A DNA stretch of 64,000 nt from Colletotrichum lupini. Its lineage: Eukaryota; Ascomycota; Sordariomycetes; Glomerellales; Glomerellaceae. Below, in pieces: positions 1 through 13,171 of this stretch. A program made the position numbers and the translations under genes. Within the stretch, counting starts at the first letter, position 1, and each line of letters opens with the position of its first letter. The DNA lies in assembly GCF_023278565.1 (NCBI RefSeq), contig NC_064672.1:3410001-3474000 (forward strand), written 5' to 3'. The notes under the pieces are model-generated. The model made no database searches, was not told the DNA's origin, and saw only the letters and a list, made by a program, of their open reading frames with translations.

Positions 1-3000
1 GGCGCATATGATCCCAATGGTCATATAGAAACCGATGTAGCGCAACGCAAGATCCGAAGTCGAAGGATTCGATGGTAGGAGGAGTTTCGAGGTTCTCTGG
101 AGGCACCTAGCACACAGTCAAAATTAATTTTTGAGAATTTTGCGGGTAAACGGAATTGCGTCGTGCGGGCTGATGGGACTACTCACAGAAATCTCGCGTA
201 AGAAGGTTGTCACCTTGTAGATGTTCTGAGTAAGGAAGTCATTCAAGGGAAACATGTAGGGCTCCTTGGCCCCAAACAGAACATTGTTTGCCAAGTTCTG
301 AATGACCTTCGCGATGAGTAGGAGCCCTCGTCGCATCTCCTTTGACGGCGTCGTGGTAACTAAGCCTTCGACTTCAGGCGCAACAATGGCTGGACAGAAG
401 AATCGAAGGAAAACGAATGCCCCAACAGCCGTGTACTTGGCCTCCTGGAACCGTGGGAGTACGGCAGCAGAGATCTGACTCTCATTAGTAGACAGTATAA
501 GGGATTTGGAAATTGGTAGACGCACGATATTGCAGATCCTGCGGAACGAGGCTGGCATGGTCGAGGACGATGCACAAATGTCGTCGATGAAAACCTTCGC
601 TACAATACGCAGCTGGAGGGCGTTCTTCTGGAGTTCATCTGTAGAACTCACGCGAGCGGGGTCCAACTCGAGATCTAGGTCTTTGGAAGTCAACATCAAC
701 CTTTCGACGACCTTTTGCAGTGTCGCCTTGAGGTACGGTTGTCCCTTCCACTTAGCGTAGACGGAAAGCATTTTGGTTGCGACGCATGTCCGCCGTAATA
801 TCTCTGATTCGTTGTCTGGACGATCGTTAATCGAAAGGGTTCCTCCAGGAAAAAGAGTGATGGCTGTCGGACCCACCTGTTTCTTCGATCTCTTGCTTGA
901 TGAGAACTTCTAGCAGTTCAAAGCTGAGACCACGATGTTCGAAGATTGTCAGCAGAGAGACAGTCAGTTCGTCAACCTCGCTGCTTGGGCACACAGCGCT
1001 CATCGCTGCTACCAATGTCATGTCTTTGGTGAGGAGCTGTGAACTGTGTTAGATAATGCACTACTGATTCAGCATGGCTCCACGCAGCTTTGCTCACCTC
1101 GAGTAATTCGTCATACTTCTCACTGACGGCAGCGTCTGTTAGGTTGCTGAATTCCGTTCCCTGAATGAGGATGTTGTACAGGACTTTGACGAAGGCTGTC
1201 CTGATCTCGACATTGTCATGGTATCCAATGTTAAGAGAGTGCTTCAGGCCGACGTCAATATTAGCACTCAAGAGATTTGAGAGAATGGTGATAGCAAATT
1301 CTGACGAAGATCCACCCTCATCGCGACTGGAAATTCCTGCCAGCAAATCGTTCCTCCCGCCTTCAAGAGACTCGTGGTTGAGTAGCGAAAGGAATCTGTT
1401 GAAATAGGTATGAAACATCTGTGACTTGAGCTCGCTCGTACCAGCGTCGGTCTGGCCCTCGCCAGGTTGCAAGGGAAGACGGAAAGTGAGTTCGGCCAGT
1501 GACTTCAAGCAAGCCTTGTCCAGGTCCTTCTGCACTCTCACGACTTCGTCCAAACGGCCACTTGAGTTGGTACCTGGGTCAAGACGCGGAGACCGAGGCC
1601 GAGCAATCCAGCCAAAGATATACTCCAGGAGCTGATTTCGGATCCGCACGTCATCTCTGAGGTTTAAGTGTTCTTTCCTCTTCGTTACTGCCTCGCACAG
1701 CTGACAGACCTTGATCTTGACTCGGAGGGTATTGGTGCTATCAGTGATGCCATCGAGGAACTTCGCGAAATTGAGTGCGAGAGCACCAAGATGTATGGCT
1801 GAAGCGGCACCAAGGTCTGAAGGGCTCTCGAGCCGTTCCACGAGCGCTTTCAGAAGAGAAATGGCTTGCTCGGCAAATATAATTTCGACGTCCTGTGCCT
1901 TGTCACTCGGCGCTAGTGCACCGGTGAACAAGACCTCAAGCTCAGACTCGAGAGATTTGAAGAGAGCTTGGTAAAGTGTGGATGACACCTCGCTTGATAA
2001 AACCTCCCTGGTTGCTTCTCTGATCCTGATACTTGCACATCCAAGAAGCTGGATGCTCAACTTCAGATACCTGCTCAATAAGGGTTCTTCATGGTTCTCA
2101 GAGGAGAGCTTATCAATCCATCTCAGGCCGTTCAGTGTTGGCTCCTCAAGGATGATTGTCTGGTTCGCCGTGCATATCCCACCGAGAGATGCGAGAAAAC
2201 CCGAGTAGTTTCGCCATTCGGTCAGCGCTCTTTCATCGACAGCATCAACAGGTGCCATTGAGACCTCTCTCGAAAGAAGAAGCCATCGCTCGAAGCCATA
2301 CTCCCATGCCGAAAGGATGCCGCTTGTAGGATATTGCAACCGGCGGAGCAAGCCGCGAACCCTCTTTTGAAAAGCCACGAGCCCTGTGAATCGGAACGCT
2401 CGAGATGCGATCTCGCCGTACACCTCGCCGTTGCGTAGCAGTGAGGCAAATACTTTGGCTGTGTCAGAGGTCATGTCCACAAGGTTGTTCTCTTCGAAAA
2501 AGAGGCCTATGCACGAGGTCACCGTCTGACAGGTTTCGACATCAGCTGAACATAAGGAGACTAGGAGCGTCGTTTCAAGTCTGGAGGATGCTGCCTCTAT
2601 TTCGGGTACGCCTTCGGGCATATCGGAGAGCTCCTGGGACAGAGCAGGGTTTGTTAGTTTGACGAGCGCTTGTAACTAAGTCTGTTCAACTTACCCGCAG
2701 TGACGCCAGCAAGAACTTCCGGGCTTCAAGATATTCATGAATAGCCTTCACCTCTGAACCGTTGCCATCAGATGTGACATCGTTGCACATGTTGAGTAAT
2801 ACCAGAGAGCTGCTCGAGCTTACATTAGTCCATCTCATATTTGAAAGGACTCGGAAAGTCACCGGTCTTCATACCTGCGTCTCCAAAATTCCCTTCTCAG
2901 TGCAACAGAACTCAGTCTGCCACGGGCACGGAGTGTGTCGATGATGGAGCTGTCGGAAAAGAGACGCTTCGCAACACCTGTGGCGAGTCTCCTGATGGTC

Positions 3001-5004
3001 GGGTTGGCGGACACGACGCATGAGAGAAAGGACAAAAACACATCCTCATCAGCAGCGCCGGTAACCGTATCGCTTTGGCTGTCGCCGTCGAAGAGAGAGC
3101 GTGGTGAAGCATCCAGAAACTTAAGAACATCGCATGCCATATTTGTGAACGAGTGTAAGTTCGAGTCGCGACGTGGTAGTGCCAGAGCTACGGCGGTAGC
3201 TTCTGCTGGCAAGTCCGCAACAGCCTGCTATCTAGGTCACCAAACTGGCCTACAGAGGCGATGCGATAGGGTGCGAATACAAAGGGGGTTGATGTTCATC
3301 AGACTTACCTTGAGCTGCGTCCGCATGAAGGGACCCGCGACAGCAAAAAGCTGCTCATAAACATGCGAGTCGTTTTGACGGGCAAAGTAACGGCAACCTT
3401 GAACGACGGCAGTCTTGAAAGCCTGCGGGGAAGAGAGGCCAAGATATGACTCTCTTAGTGAATCGACACAGCTTTCTAGACTCAGTTCAGCGAGGCTGAC
3501 AAACGCAGCTGTCATCAAGTCTTGATCAAATAAGGAGGACTCGTTGCCGCGCCGAAAGACAGCCTCGCGGACCTCTTCTTGTACATCCATGGCGTAGCTC
3601 ACCAATGCGGCATCGTCTTCGGCAACGAAGTGGCGAGATGCTCTCAAGAGGGACACCAACGAGTAAGCGGCCTGTTCGTTCTTGTTCCTCAGAGCCTTTC
3701 TCAAGTTGTCTAGAAAGCCGACCTTCTTGGCCATACTGCTACTCTTAGCCTCTCGGAGATTGCTAGCCACCTCGAAAACATCGGGTAGTAGGAATAATAA
3801 CGTGGTCTGCAAAGGGTATAGAACTCCTTTCTTGCGGCCATTGTCAACGACCGTCTGCGTCATGTCAAACAGAGTATCGGCGCCGCCGTCGAGACGCCTG
3901 TGTAAAGTGTGCTGCTGCACGAATTCATGTGGATATCGATCGAGCCACCTGGTAACTAACAAGGGGGCGACGACGGCAATAGTATTTTGGAAGGATTTGC
4001 GGAAATGTAGGAAGCTGGAGCATATCTCCTGGATTATTAAACCTAGCTTTTGGGCGTCGACCCAGAAGAAGGACAGGATCTTAAGCACCGCCAGGGAAGC
4101 CTTGTCGTCGTCGGGGGTAGCGGCCGACTGACCAGGAGCAGCCTGCACTACAGCTGCAGTGCGAACGGTATATACGACGTTCCTGAAATAGTCAAAAGAG
4201 CAAGACCATGTAGAGGCCGTGACGTATTCCACGATGATCCTAATGCAAGGTTCCAAAACGGCTAATTGGGTGGTGGGCAGGGTTCCGTCGTCCTCGGGAG
4301 CGTCAGTATCACCGGGGAGCGGCGAGGCAAGCCCGCCCGAGGAGCGGGCTATGGAGTCGGCGTGTCTCGAGGTATCGTCTAGAATGGTAGACGAGGGTAA
4401 GACATAGCCCTCGGGAATGGGCTCAACAAGCCACTTGACTAAGTCAAAGACGCGATTGACAAGAGCTTCGTCCAACGGCTCGGGAACATTTGCGAGGTTT
4501 GCTGAGGTAACACGACGAGTGTCTGCTTCGGCAGAAGGTTGGCGGATGCCTTGTGCCTTGATTTGGTTCCAATGGGCGGTGCAGCAGTCGGCAGCGAGGG
4601 CAAGGACGTAGACTTCGGAAAGGAGAACGTGGGGAGGATGGGCGGGCGGAGGAAGGCCTTTGTAGTTTCGTATTATGTCTTCGAGAAGTGCAACGAGGGA
4701 ATCGAGAACAAAGGCGACGGCTGAGGTGCTGATTTTGACTAGCGTTGATCTCGTGATGAGGACAACGTCGTCCTGTTGGAGCTCCTGTCCATGAGTTCCC
4801 GTCCGGTGAGGTAGCTGAGAGGGGCGCAAATATGGTCAGTGAAGTCCCCAAGAGGCAGGAGGCAGGATACGCAAGCGAGTCGGGAAGAGGATGAGGGGGC
4901 GCGTCGCATCTCATGACCAAGGTCTAGGAGGAAAGAAAGGAGCGACTTACTCTGGTGGCAAGCCTATCGACCAGACAGCCGACGAGACCAGCATCGCCGT
5001 TCAT
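1..5004 (-). CDS. ira1: Ras GTPase-activating protein, neurofibromin/Ira type (partial, 3' end outside window)
   Basis: Neurofibromin-type protein that speeds GTP hydrolysis by Ras and so lowers Ras/cAMP signalling. Eight exons are visible: 4951-5004, 3309-4814, 2875-3224, 2695-2809, 1098-2633, 877-1036, 187-815, and <1-106. They join in phase to about 1,485 residues. The start codon at 5004 begins a short 18-codon exon (MNGDAGLVGCLVDRL...), typical of fungal orthologues. Residues up to about 1,230 look alpha-helical with no domain I can name. The RasGAP catalytic domain follows. The arginine-finger region reads EILRRTCVATK (about residue 1,248) and the signature FLRFFCPAIVAPE lies near residue 1,375. 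Fungal Ira/NF1 proteins run to roughly 2,500-3,000 residues, so the Sec14/PH-like C-terminus should lie off the left edge. The family is certain; individual exon edges are inferred. Confidence 0.93.
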
Positions 5005-5858
5005 GTCTGCGCTCCAAAACGATAAAGCTCATGACCGTACGCGCACGTCCTTAGTTTTCTGCGCCTTCCTCAAGCTCAAGTAGTGTAGTGACTTGGCCGA
5101 GTATTGCGACGGGGCTTTTGTGGCTATGAGGTCGTCGTAGATATTGTATACAGTGGAGGTCAACGGGGAGGGACTACGAGCGCAAAGCCGAGGTATGGCT
5201 GGGTCGGGAGGGCCAATTGGGTCGTCGTCGCAGTCGTAATACGCGAAGTGAGGTAGCCGTGCAGGAGAGCGAACGATGCGCTGACCTGAGGTGTAAGGTA
5301 AGGTAAAGGACCTGAAGGGATTGAAGGAGTTGGCTAGGTGGCAGAGAGCGGCTTGATGCGTTGAACCAGCATCTGTTTCGGTTTGCTGTGGTGACAAACT
5401 GTGCGCCTTCTTCTACTCGATCCTTGTGGTAGGTAGGTAGGTAGGTAGGTAGGCGAAGTACTAATGTATGTTGAGGTGGAAAAAAAGGCGAAAGATGCAC
5501 CTGCATGCGTTTTACAGTCGTCCATGTCAGGAGGGAGATGGTGGAGGGGTAGCACTGTACTTAGCAGCACTGATAGCGTCGTCTGGCCCAATGACGGCTG
5601 CTACCTTACCTAAGATGGGTTTAGTCGCCTTTGGAGGTAAGGTACAGATAGGTAGGTACCTTGTCTCAGCACTGCGTATTGAACTCGTACCTGACAGCGG
5701 CCTGACCTTCCATTACGCCATGTGGCCGTACGGATACCGGTACTAATACCTGGACTTCCATTGAGATTGGCTTCCAGGGACACCCACCTCAGGACGAATG
5801 GGCAAGAGGACGTGGACAAGTGGGTGACAAGATAGAATACCGGCCAACAAAAAATCAT
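5005..5858. other. Upstream region of the Ras-GAP gene, no gene seen
   Basis: This normal-composition stretch separates the Ras-GAP start from the AT-rich island. It has open frames on both strands, but none looks like a known protein and they overlap a simple repeat. It probably holds the promoter and 5' leader of the Ras-GAP gene. Short GGTA/TACC-type motifs occur (for example around 5640-5660), as in other intergenic regions here. Confidence 0.5.
5428..5453. repeat. (GGTA)n microsatellite
   Basis: About six perfect GGTA units lie in tandem upstream of the Ras-GAP gene. The same unit forms a much longer array on the other side of the RIP island (22691-22843). Confidence 0.9.
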
Positions 5859-6243
5859 ATTACTTACTTACGACCTGTTTATGATTCTTAGCTTTCGTAT
5901 TCTTCTTTTTATACTTTCTATCTATATCTCTACTATTATTTCTATTCTCTCTCTATTCACTAGAGATTACTCCCTAAATAGTAAAGATTAAAGAAGGGCG
6001 ATGATATTCTACTACTAGCTGCCGCTATTCTACCACTAAGTATAACTACGGCCGCTATACGACCGCCGGTCTCGGGCACATACGTAAGCTAGGCTCTGCG
6101 TAGTTAGTATTCGAACGGATTAAGCTAATTAGAGGCCGTTAATTAACTTATAATTAATTAAATTATTTTAGTAAAAAGTACGGTAATTAACGAATTAGCC
6201 TAAGTTAACGAATTAGCCTAAATCGACGGAATCGTTAATTTAG

Positions 6244-6345
6244 CCGAATTAACTACCCAATTAACTACCTAATTAACTACCCTATTAACTACTTAATTAA
6301 CTAGCTGCCTAATTAACTAGCTACCCAATTAACTAGCTACCTAAT
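6244..6345. repeat. Minisatellite of AATTAACTA(GCT)ACC-type units, copia target site
   Basis: Eight or so imperfect units of AATTAACTACC(T/C) and, further right, AATTAACTAGCTACC(T/C) run up to the left end of the copia element. The array resumes after the element (22284-22312), so the retrotransposon landed inside it. Related AACGAATTAGCCTA units lie just to the left, around 6185-6222. Confidence 0.8.
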
Positions 6346-6858
6346 TGTTACGAAGGTAACTTTGTTTACCTTATTATTCGCCTTATTATCAATATTACGT
6401 AAGCAAACTATATACTTTATTAATCTACGATTTCTATAGATTATTATAGGTATTAATTATATAAGTAATACTACTTATATAAGCTTATATAAGCAATGGA
6501 AAGTGCTAGAAAGTAACTAAATAAGCTAGAATTCTCTCGAGGTAGAATTACGTATTACGATTACGTATTCACTTACGTATACGCTTATTAATTATATTAT
6601 GATTAATAAGCAATAGAATATTTTAGTAAGAGGTTTTTATACCTATATATAGGCGTATATTTACCTACCTAGACCTTTCGTTAAGTAAGTAACTTCTTAT
6701 ATAGTAATTTAACTATATTACTCTTTTTATTATAAAAACCTCTTTTATATACGCTTATTTCCCCTATATTTATATATTCTTATTTCAATATAAATATTCA
6801 TTTTTATATTCTTTATAAGAATATTCCGTATTACCTCGTTAAAGCTATACGTACTAGA
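6346..6858 (+). repeat. 5' LTR of the copia element
   Basis: 513 bp, starting TGTTACGAAGG and ending TACGTACTAGA. It aligns end to end with the right LTR without an evident length change, and the differences I read are mostly C/T or G/A transitions, as expected from RIP. Confidence 0.93.
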
Positions 6859-7149
6859 GGTTATAAGCCTAGTTATTATATAACTAAGGTTTTATTTACT
6901 TAAGTGAATATTATTTACTTATCCGAGCTCTTCTATTTTTATTTACCTATATTATACTTATTATTATTTAGGTATATGTCTTTATTCGGTATATATATAT
7001 TTATATATCGAGATTCCTTACTCCGCCCAAAATCACTTTTTTAAATTCGAAAATTCGAAATCGACTTTTATATTTAATAAAGGATTTATATATATAAAAA
7101 GGCAGACGAAGTATAAGCCCTTTTTATACTATATACTTACTTTTATTAA

Positions 7150-7326
7150 CATCGCTATTAATCCGTAATTGTAAACTTTATAAGAGGGAAAGTTTAAAAA
7201 AGTAAAAAATATAAAAAAATAGTTTAACGAAATAGTGTAAGTATTTACTAATACTATATATTAATACCGTATAACTAATATCGAGAATCGCCCGAGTAGC
7301 TAGTAAAAATAAAAATAAAAAATAAA
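7150..7326 (+). mobile_element. Short A-tailed retroposon, copy A (5'-truncated)
   Basis: 177 bp matching the 3' end of copies B and C. It contains CCGAGTAGCT (7292-7301) followed by an A-rich tail of TAAAAA-type units. It is flanked by a perfect 16-bp duplication, TACTTACTTTTATTAA (7134-7149 and 7327-7342). 5' truncation, an A-rich tail and a long variable target duplication are the marks of LINE-machinery retroposition. Confidence 0.82.
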
Positions 7327-7514
7327 TACTTACTTTTATTAAATATTTATTTATAAGAAAAAGAAGTCAAAATAGACTTTTTCTTATATATATTTTTAGA
7401 CTTAAAATAAGTCTATTTTTAAGCTTAAAACAAGCTTAAATTCTAAGCTTAAAATAAGCTTATTTATATTAAGAATAATATTAGTATATATTTATATTAT
7501 ATATATTTTAAAAT

Positions 7515-8517
7515 CCCTTTAGGGTCTAGTCTACCTTATTAGGGACTATTTTCGCCTTTACGGGCAAGCTAGTTTATTAGGGTTAATATCGAGTATTTTT
7601 ATTACGTATTTTAATAAAACTTTATAACTAATTATAGCCGGCCGTAGCCGTTACTAAGTAAATATTAACGACCCCGCTACTATAATATATTAATTACTTT
7701 TTAAATAGCTAAAAACTACCCCCTACTTTTTACTTTTTTTAATAGTACTAGATTCTTTTTTTAATCCTTTTTAATTTACTCTTATATAACGATTCTAAAG
7801 TATTAATAATACTCGGGAGTCGGTTAAGTATTTCGAGGCTACTATATTATATTAGTTAAGTATTAATAAGGGTAATACCTATATTAATATACGTATTTCG
7901 GATCTTTAAGTCGATAATATTTAATTTATATTCCTTAAGACGACTTTATTATAATTCGGGGTCCTTCAGTATAATACTTATAAAATCGAACTTCTAGCCC
8001 TTAAGGCATCCCTATAAATTAATAAGTTAGCGTCTTAGTATTTCGATAGTATATATTTAAGAATAAGTAAATAATTCGATAATAATAATAATAGCGTAAT
8101 AATAATAAATAGTAAGGGAAGTAACGTTTTTTAATTTTGATAAAAGAAACGAAATAACGAATATATATATATATACGAGTCGAAGTTAAAAACGTAGTAA
8201 ATATTAATAAGGTCGGTATTATACTTAATAATAATAACGAGGGTATTTTTAATATTATATTATTATAAGCTACTATTACTTAGAGGGTAGTAAACTTAGC
8301 TAAGTAGGTAGCTTATAAAATAATAGCGTTAGGCGCTTAATATTACTATTAATCCGTAATTATAAATTTTATAAAAAGGAAAGTTTAAAAAAGTAGAAAA
8401 TTTAAAAAAATAGTTTAATAAGATAGTATAAGTATTTACTAATACTATATATTAATACTGTATAACTAATATTGAGAATTGCCCGAGTAGCTCGCAAAGG
8501 TAAAAATAAAAAAATAA
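7515..8517 (+). mobile_element. Short A-tailed retroposon, copy B (full length, ~1.0 kb)
   Basis: It starts CCCTTTAGGGTC and ends with CCGAGTAGCT (8483-8492) plus an A-rich tail. Flanks are a 14-bp duplication differing by one C/T (ATATATTTTAAAAT at 7501-7514, ATATATTCTAAAAT at 8518-8531). It shares its 5' terminus and whole length with copy C at 13172. No open frame remains and no coding domain is recognisable. Confidence 0.82.
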
Positions 8518-8810
8518 ATATATTCTAAAATATATATAATAGCGGATATTATTAAAGTAATTATAGGCTGCCTTATGCCTAAAAACTAATGCCTAAAAGG
8601 TAGTTAAAATTAGACTACTTAGCTTTCTACTCTTTATATTTATCTTCGATTTTTGAAATTAAATACCTATTTCGAAGTTGAAAATAAATATAAAAATATT
8701 ACTAAAGAGTAAAAAACCTAATCCTTATTATTAATAAGGTAAAATATTTAACCTAAGCTTTTTTTACTTATTTTTAATTAAATTAATCTAAAAGAGGCTC
8801 TTAATACCCT

Positions 8811-9480
8811 TAAAGTATCCTATAAGGGTATAAGACTAGTTTTATATTAATAATTATACCTCGAATTCTACGCTATTAAATTAGAGTATTTTAATAGCTT
8901 AAATAAGTTTATTAGCTTATTTAAAAGCTATATTTCTAAATTAAAAAGCGTAGGAGCTATTATTAAGGATATAGACTAAAAAACGGTCTTTATATTAGCC
9001 CTAACTAATATCTTTCTAATTTAAGCTAATCGTTAAAAGTCTAATTTAAAACTTAAAGAGCCTCTTATTTTAGAGGCTCTTATTATAGATATATTAAACG
9101 AAAATAGGAGAGAAATCGATACTCCTATGTCTAATAATATTATTAAGAATAATAAATACTCTCGAAATAAGTATAATAAGTCTAAGACTTATTATAAGCA
9201 AAATACTAACCTAAATACTAACTTAAATACTAACCTAAATACTAACCTAAATAAGCCCTTAAATTACCTAAATAAGCCCTTAAATAAGCCCTTATATTAA
9301 CCTAAACTAAACTAACCCCGAAACTAGCCCCGAAACTAACTAAACTAGCCTAACTTTTTTATAAAAAACTAACGCCTATATAGAGATTTAAACCCTTAGC
9401 CCTTATAATTAAGGAATTATATAGTTAGTAGTTCCGACTACTATACTATAGACCTACTTAATAAAAATTATTAACCTTTT
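8811..9480 (+). pseudogene. Copia gag remnant
   Basis: Read through RIP stop codons, this frame gives a helical gag-like segment (EYFNSLNKFISLFKSYI, then VFILALTNIF) matching the arrangement of copia gag (UBN2-type) proteins. It is followed by an Asn/Leu/Pro-rich low-complexity run at 9198-9310 made of tandem AATACTAACCTA and AATAAGCCCTTA units. No intact zinc knuckle is seen. The limits are approximate. Confidence 0.65.
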
Positions 9481-9539
9481 CTCCCTTATATATTACCTAA
9501 CTTAACTTAAAATAATAATTTAGGTATTTCGGGAGAAAA

Positions 9540-11340
9540 TACTAATAATTCGGCTAATATAGGTATAAATATAACTAAAAGGTAGTTATATAATACGGGT
9601 TTAATAGTTTATATTGCTAATAGTATAGATTTATTCGAAAATTTCGATAATAGGGACGATTTACCCCCTATTCGAACCGGAGCTAGCTTAGTATACTTAT
9701 AAGGTATTAGGGACTTAATTTTACCTATCTATTTACGGGATAAAATTATACTTATAAAGTTAAAAAATACCTTATATATTCTAGAATTCCTACTTAATAT
9801 CTTTTTAGGTATATTATATTATAAAAATAATAGATATATTGAAAAGAATTATTTAGTAGATTCTAAGGGCAATATATTTGCTTATTTAGACTTCAAAAGG
9901 CATAGATTTTTCCTTAATATTACTTAGAAAAATCAAAGGCCTACTACAGGGTACTAATAAAACAATTTAGATTCTAAAAATTAGTATTTGGATCTAAAAA
10001 TTATTTTAGAATCTATTCAAAATTCTCTTTATAATATTACTATTAATAATAGTAATATAGAGAAAAATACTGATTATTTATCTGAAAATTCAAATAAGTA
10101 GGCCTATTTAATTACCTAGGAATAGCACGAAAAATTAGGTTATCCGTCTTACCCTTATTTATTAAAAACCGCAAAAATAACTAAGGGAATTCCTTTAAAT
10201 AAATTAAAGGAAAAAGACCTAAATTACCCGAGCTATACTATAACTAAGTTAACTAAGTAATAGCATAAAATTAACTATAATCGGGCATTATTTCTACTAA
10301 AAAGGGTCTATATTAATATAATTAAAATTACCCCTACTACTATTAGTAGAAATAATTACGCTATTCCGTTTACGGATAATTTTACTAGTTTTCGAGATAT
10401 CAAAATCTCAAAAACTAAAGAGAATATAATTAATATTCTTAAAAACAAACTAGAATTTTATTTTAACTAGTTTAATTCCTACCATAAGTATTTACGCTTA
10501 GATAATAGTACGGAATTTAATATAAGGGAATTATTACCCTATATTAACAAAAAAGGCATTATTTTAGAGCCTTCGACGCCCTATACGCCCGAGCAAAACG
10601 GTATAACTAAAAGGACTAATAGGGCCCTAATCGAAAAGGCTAGAACTATTTTATTAGTAGAAAAGTTACCCCTATATTTATAGGACGTAATTTTAAAAAA
10701 ATTAACTAAATTAGTTAATTTTACTACTAATATACGCCTCGAAAAGACCCCTATAAAGGCTTTTCTTAATTATTTCTTTCCAAAAAGAAATAATAAGCCG
10801 GATTTATCTAATTTAAGAAAAATCGGCTCCAGGGTACTTATTTATTACCCTACTTAAAAGCGAGTTACTTTAAATAAAATATATACCTATACTCAAAATA
10901 GTATATATTTAGGAAAAGAAGGTAATAATATATATATTATATATTACCCTTCTAATCCTTTTCGATCTCGATTATTACGGACTTTATATATTCGATTTAT
11001 TTAAAATAATAGAATAGAGGGGGTAGAAAGCGTAAATCCTCTTTTATATTCTAAAAATTTTAATAAAATCGAAGATATTTAGGAAATACCTTCTAAAGTA
11101 GAGGTATTAATTCCTAAATTATCTAAAGAAAAAAAATCTAAATATAAATATTTTACTTAGAATATTACCCTACTTCCAGAGCTTAATATACTAAAATAGG
11201 CTCTAAATAGCTTAAAAAAATTAAAAAAATTAAAAGCTATATATTCTAAGCTAGAGGTTATTATTAAAAAGGGTACCTTATTAGCTATAGACCTAAATAA
11301 GGTCTATAAAGCTAATAAAAATCCACTATTTACTAAATAA
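9540..11340 (+). pseudogene. Copia pol remnant, protease and integrase part
   Basis: The protease motif survives as LYNTG near 9586-9600, where the catalytic Asp codon GAT is now AAT. The integrase region keeps HEKLGYPSYP (about 10117-10146), LRLDNSTEF (10492-10518, second catalytic Asp) and PYTPEQNG (about 10580-10606). The frame continues to 11340, where the gypsy element interrupts it just before the reverse transcriptase. Confidence 0.88.
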
Positions 11341-11915
11341 TATTATAGCTAGCTAGTCGTAGTAAGTATATTAATAAAAGTTAAGGCTACGAATACTAAG
11401 TAAATAGTATCGTAGTTATAAATAGCTTTCCTAAAGCTATATTTATAAGTCGTAAAGTAAGTAAGGCTTTAGTAATTAATCGTAATTTTATTAAAAAAGG
11501 TTCTTAATAAAAATAGCTAAAAGTAATTATAAGATCTAATATTAAGTTAATTATTAAAGAAGCTATAAGAAGTTTATTTTTAAGCCTAGCTTAAGTCTAT
11601 ATTATATATAAGTCTTGTTTCTAAATATATTTTTTATAATATTCTTATTTATTATTATTTAATTATTTACTAAACGGTCGTCCGTCCTACTTATTTATAA
11701 TTATTCGTCCTACTTATTTATAATTATCTATCTTATTTATTTATAAGCGTTCGTCCCTTATTTTATTATATAATTATAATTACGTAACTTATTTATAGTT
11801 CTTTTATTTTAAGAGGAGTTATTTTAAGTCCGTATTTTTATATGTATAATATAATAGCTACTGTAGGTTTTATAAAGCGAGGCCCTAGCTTTATTATACG
11901 TATTAAGTCGTAATA
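11341..11915 (-). repeat. 3' LTR (in element orientation) of the gypsy element
   Basis: 575 bp, the same length as the partner at 19537. It includes a shared internal direct repeat of CGTCCTACTTATTTATAATTAT units (about 11689-11728). Confidence 0.9.
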
Positions 11916-13171
11916 TTAGCTTTTCCTCTTAAAGGTCTAGTCCTCTAGGCTTATAAATAAGTCGTCTATTTCTAAATTAGGGAATCGTTAAGTATTTTCT
12001 TAAAATATATTAATACGATATTAAGTTAAATTAAAAAATCGAAATCTTTAATAGCTACGTCTCGTCGTAAATTATTACGTATTATTCGCTTTTTTAATAA
12101 AAGTATAAAAATAATACCTTATTTAAATTATTACTTACAAAGGGTTTATTATTTAGTTTTTTTTAATTCTAAAGTTTACGAAATATATTATTATTTAAGT
12201 ATTTTATATAATACGTCCGCTAATACTATTTATATTTATAAATATTACGTTTTTATTTATTAAGTCTTAGCTTAACTAAGTATAGTTAGTTAGTTAGTAA
12301 CGGAGTTTAATCGTTTTAATTATAAAAAAGAAATAAAAGAGTTATGGTTTTAAAAAAGGGCTACGGAGTTATAAAAAAAGGCTAAGGCTTATTAATAAGC
12401 TTAGGCTAAGTTAAATAAGTCGTTATTTAAGTTAGAGCGTCTTCGTTTTTAAAAACGAATAGTATTTAAAAATAGTTAAATTATATTAGAGGAGTTTCTT
12501 AAGGATTCCGAAAATACTTCCTTAGTAGCCCGTAAAATATAAGTTAATAATACTTTTAGGATTATCGATTAAAACGCTATAATAATTAAGAGTTCTAAAT
12601 TTAATTTTAATTTTAATACTCCTTAAGAAGTTATTAAGAGTTCTAGAGGTTCGTAATAAGTTTTTATATATTTTTTTTATATCCGTAGTTTGTTTATTTA
12701 ATAAAGTATTCTTTTTTATTATCTTTTATTTTATAATTAATAATTCGTTTAAGTTTATATTCTAATTAGTTTAGTTTAATAATAATATAATCTTTTATAT
12801 ATAAACTTTTTAATATAAGCTCGAGTAATAAAATATAAAAAATAGGATAGTATCGTATCGTATCTAGTAATCTTAATTTGTAATTAATTAATAAGACTTT
12901 TTTAATAATTTCGAAAAGTCTAAGCTTTTTATAATTTAACTTATTACTTAGTTATTTAGTTTTAATATTATAATAAAAGAGATAAACGCTATTCCCTTTT
13001 TTCAAAAATAATCTTTTAATTTTTAATTTATTTACGTTTTTATATATATATTATTATACGAAGTTAAGGTTTAGTAAGGCTTATTTATAGATCTTTTTAA
13101 GTTTTTTTACGTTTATTACGGCTTTTATAACTTATAATCCTCATTATACTTTTTTATACACTATTAATTAG

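Noticed and set aside
5029..5591. Three overlapping minus-strand frames of 85-122 codons upstream of the Ras-GAP gene
   Set aside because: They overlap each other and a GGTA repeat in different frames, lack family features and lie where a promoter and 5' leader are expected.
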